DNA of 64,000 nucleotides from CBDFKK01 sp965248815 (lineage in GTDB: Bacteria; Pseudomonadota; Alphaproteobacteria; SMXP01). Where the stretch lies: the NCBI GenBank assembly GCA_965248815.1, contig CBDFKK010000005.1, positions 62,001 through 126,000 of the forward strand. The letters run 5' to 3'. Every line of letters begins with the position of its first letter. Within the stretch, counting starts at the first letter, position 1. The translations under genes were made by a program, and so were the position numbers. A model generated the notes under the pieces. The model saw only the letters and a program-made list of their open reading frames with translations, did not search any database and was not told where the DNA came from. Shown piece by piece: positions 61,662-64,000 of this stretch.

Positions 61662-63905
61662 ATGATTGCCCGCCGTTGGTGGATCTCAAAGATTGTCTGG
61701 GTGACGTTTGTGTCGGCTCTTTTGCTCGATCCGGCGTGCGTCGGTAGCCCGGCTTGGGCTCAAGTCGATGCAGACGATGGAGCCGGGGAAAGTGCGCTTA
61801 AACCCAATCCCTTGGTGGATGGCGGTCTTTTGCTGCAGGCTGATAACGTCATTTATGATACCGTTAATGAAGTCGTAAGCGCGACCGGCGGCGTCGAGAT
61901 ATTCTACGAAGAACGCACGCTGCTCGCCGACGAGATCATTTACGATCAAAAAACCGACAATGTCGTCGCCCGCGGAAACGTCAGCTTGATGGAGCCGTCG
62001 GGCGAAGTTTTTTTCGCAAATGAGGCCGTGCTAACTGATCAGCTACGCCAGGGCGTGATTGACGGATTTGGCGCGCTGCTTGATCAAAATGTAACAATTG
62101 CAGCGGAAAAGGCTTACCGGAGCGACGACGGTGAGCGCCACGAGCTGACGCGTGCGGTCTACAGCGCCTGCGATGTTTGCGATTCCGAAGGCAACGCTAA
62201 AACGCCCTTGTGGCGAATCAAATCCTTTCGCGTCATTCACGACAGGGAAGAGCGCGAAATCATCATGCGCGATGTCTATTTCGAATTATTCGGCATGCCG
62301 GTTCTTTATCTGCCTTACTTGTCGCATCCTGATCCAACAGTGAAGCGCAAGACCGGCTTTCTGTCGCCATCATTCGGAAACTCAGATTTGTTGGGAACAT
62401 TTTTTGAGATCCCCTACTTCATTAATCTTGCGCCGACCTATGACCTGACGCTGTCACCGCTCATTGCGACCAATGAGGGGGGTGTCCTCAAAGGCAATTG
62501 GCGCCAGAAGCTCCGCAAAGGAAGCTATTCATTTACCGGTAGCGTCGGTTACGTCGACCAAAGAAATATTCGAAACATTGAAACCGGGTCGAAAACGCTT
62601 CGCGGCCACATATTTGGCAATGGCCGGTTTAAACTGGACGAGACCTGGTCGACAGGTTTTGACCTGCAATGGGTCAGCAACGACACGTATTTGCAAAGGT
62701 TTGGTCTTCACAACGACAAGGATTTGGAATCCCACATTTTTCTTTTCGGCGCCGACGGACGGAACTACGCGAATATCAATGCATATTATTTCCAAGGCCT
62801 TAGAACCAAGGACGTTGCGGGACAGACACCCTTTGTTTTTCCCCTAGTCGATGCGCACTATGTCTATGAGCCGGGAAACTTTGGACGCATCAACTTCGAT
62901 GTGAACGCCATGATTTTGCAGCGAACGGACGGCGCCGACAGTCGCCGGCTGTCGATGTCGAGTGACTGGCAAAGATCTGTAACTACCGGCAATGGGCAAG
63001 TGATTACGCCGTTCGCAAATATGCGCGGCGACATGTATTCCACATCCGATCAAAATCCTGCGCATCTGCCGGGTCTTCCCGATAATAGCGAGGTTATTTT
63101 TCGTGGCCTACCAACTGTCGGTATCGATTGGCGCTGGCCCTTCGTGCGAAATGGAAGGAACGTTCAGTTTGTGGTTGAGCCAATCGCACAGGCAATTCTG
63201 AGTACCAATGGCGGAAACCCGATTGATATTCCCAACGAGGATAGCCAAAGTTTCGAATTTGATACGACAAATTTATTTTCCATCAATCGATTTCCCGGTC
63301 TTGATCGTTGGGAGAATGGCCAACGCGTGAATGTAGGCGTTCGGCTTGCGGCAAAACGAAACAATGGCGGGTCCGCCACAATGATCTTAGGCCGAAGTTT
63401 CCGCGTCCAGGATGATTCACCGTTCCCGCTACAATCGGGTCTCAGTGACAGCAATTCCGACTATGTCGGCAGCCTAACCCTGGCACCGAACGGAAACTTT
63501 AGCTTGACCCATCGCTTTCGCGCCGACGGTCAGGACTTCTCAATCCGGCGCAATGAAGTAGGAGCACATTTGAAGCTTGGCCGCTTCAACGTCCGCGGCG
63601 GCTATTTAAAAACCGATCCACTTGGGACTGGAACCGGAATCGGCGTGCGCGAAGAAGCCATACTCTCCGGCGGCGTCCGTATCAACGAGAATTGGAGACT
63701 ATCCGGGACGACCCGGAGGGATCTGATCCTCAATGAAGCGCGCAGTTCGTCGGCAAATCTGACTTACCAAAACGAATGCGGGACGTTCACGCTGTCTTGG
63801 GTCCGGCGCAATACAACCAATCAGGATATCACGCCTGCCGACGCCATATTGTTCACTTTCACTCTCAAAACGCTGGCCGAAAATGCCACGTTTGGTGGGC
63901 AATAG
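61662..63905 (+). CDS. lptD: LPS assembly outer-membrane protein LptD
   Basis: Outer-membrane barrel that inserts lipopolysaccharide in the outer leaflet with LptE. 747 residues. A signal peptide ends near PAWAQV. The OstA/jellyroll N-domain spans about 55-170 (LLADEIIYDQKTDNVVARGN), and the Cys pair ACDVCDSE precedes PLWRIKSFRVIHD, the usual LptD join. Barrel strands run to the end (RNTTNQDITPADAILFTFTL). In E. coli-type LptD two disulfides link both parts; here a C-terminal ECGTF supplies a further Cys. Confidence 0.95.
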   Translation: MIARRWWISKIVWVTFVSALLLDPACVGSPAWAQVDADDGAGESALKPNPLVDGGLLLQADNVIYDTVNEVVSATGGVEIFYEERTLLADEIIYDQKTDNVVARGNVSLMEPSGEVFFANEAVLTDQLRQGVIDGFGALLDQNVTIAAEKAYRSDDGERHELTRAVYSACDVCDSEGNAKTPLWRIKSFRVIHDREEREIIMRDVYFELFGMPVLYLPYLSHPDPTVKRKTGFLSPSFGNSDLLGTFFEIPYFINLAPTYDLTLSPLIATNEGGVLKGNWRQKLRKGSYSFTGSVGYVDQRNIRNIETGSKTLRGHIFGNGRFKLDETWSTGFDLQWVSNDTYLQRFGLHNDKDLESHIFLFGADGRNYANINAYYFQGLRTKDVAGQTPFVFPLVDAHYVYEPGNFGRINFDVNAMILQRTDGADSRRLSMSSDWQRSVTTGNGQVITPFANMRGDMYSTSDQNPAHLPGLPDNSEVIFRGLPTVGIDWRWPFVRNGRNVQFVVEPIAQAILSTNGGNPIDIPNEDSQSFEFDTTNLFSINRFPGLDRWENGQRVNVGVRLAAKRNNGGSATMILGRSFRVQDDSPFPLQSGLSDSNSDYVGSLTLAPNGNFSLTHRFRADGQDFSIRRNEVGAHLKLGRFNVRGGYLKTDPLGTGTGIGVREEAILSGGVRINENWRLSGTTRRDLILNEARSSSANLTYQNECGTFTLSWVRRNTTNQDITPADAILFTFTLKTLAENATFGGQ

Positions 63906-63962
63906 TCCGAGAGTTGATCCCTATCTTTTTTTGAGTATTCTGAGGTTTCTCGCGTCGGTTGA

Positions 63963-64000
63963 ATGCTGGAAGCCTCTCTGCTATGTCGGCTGGCAGCGGT
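63963..64000 (+). CDS. Possible start of the next gene (surA position), cut by window end
   Basis: An open frame starts with ATG at 63963 (MLEASLLCRLAA) and runs off the window. In many alphaproteobacteria lptD is followed by the chaperone gene surA, whose product starts with a short signal peptide, which would fit. No convincing ribosome site is seen and another frame (TTG at 63958) is equally open, so this is tentative. Confidence 0.25.
   Translation, partial: MLEASLLCRLAA

Noticed and set aside
1..64000. CRISPR array, rRNA operon or replication origin
   Set aside because: No regularly spaced repeats, rRNA sequence or DnaA-box cluster was seen.

Overview
The window looks like the chromosome of a free-living alphaproteobacterium. 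The evidence is an Aap/Bzt-type amino-acid ABC operon, the block hdaA-ppk-ppx next to rnd and aspS, purM-purN, pepA-holC-ndk, lptF-lptG-lptD, and the style of palindromic intergenic repeats. I cannot name genus or species from sequence alone.

Layout. 1-378 is the tail of an IS3-type transposase. 439-4518 (minus) is a four-gene amino-acid ABC transporter, followed by a secreted VOC protein. 5449-9533 (plus) is a tight run metC-modA-modB-modC plus a 73-residue biotinyl-carrier protein. 9723-14172 holds a small alanine-rich lipoprotein, an L,D-transpeptidase, and a minus-strand run Rieske/glutamate-synthase fusion, YHS protein, VOC protein. 14290-24134 carries two orphan peptide-type solute-binding proteins, a pentapeptide-repeat protein with a channel-like C-terminus, a GAF-GGDEF diguanylate cyclase, a 51-residue membrane protein with a hairpin over its ribosome site, acetoacetyl-CoA synthetase and a flavin disulfide-reductase homologue.

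24369-26888 is accessory. It has tRNA-Arg(TCG), then an AT-rich pseudogene resembling the C-terminus of STAND-type NTPases, split by a complete IS3-family element with a 4-bp target duplication. 27046-36160 holds a second pentapeptide/pore paralogue, a secreted SUMF1-fold protein, an orphan receiver protein, an HtrA-like protein lacking its catalytic serine and carrying calcium-binding-type repeats, two tandem Tat-exported flavin amine oxidases, a secreted DUF3108-like protein and a SYLF-domain gene broken by a stop codon.

36264-42380 is a mobile region. It starts at a tRNA-Arg(TCT)-like 3' fragment, a probable attachment-site remnant. Next comes a phage-style overlapping gene set: C5 DNA methyltransferase, short HerA-like ATPase, two small proteins and an HNH protein. 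It continues with a minus-strand DUF1640-like coiled-coil gene, a zinc-ribbon ORF, an IS3-family element, a decayed reverse transcriptase, a mosaic of palindromes and an IS110 transposase.

42420-64000 is core chromosome: aspS, rnd, two exported accessory proteins (NmrA-like and DUF1838), then ppx, ppk, hdaA, a CDP-alcohol phosphatidyltransferase and a DUF2066 gene as one minus-strand operon. Divergent from it are purM-purN, then ndk and pepA-holC on the minus strand, and lptF-lptG-lptD running off the right edge. Start codons were adjusted where a Shine-Dalgarno (SD) site, a signal peptide or a neighbour decides; each entry says so.
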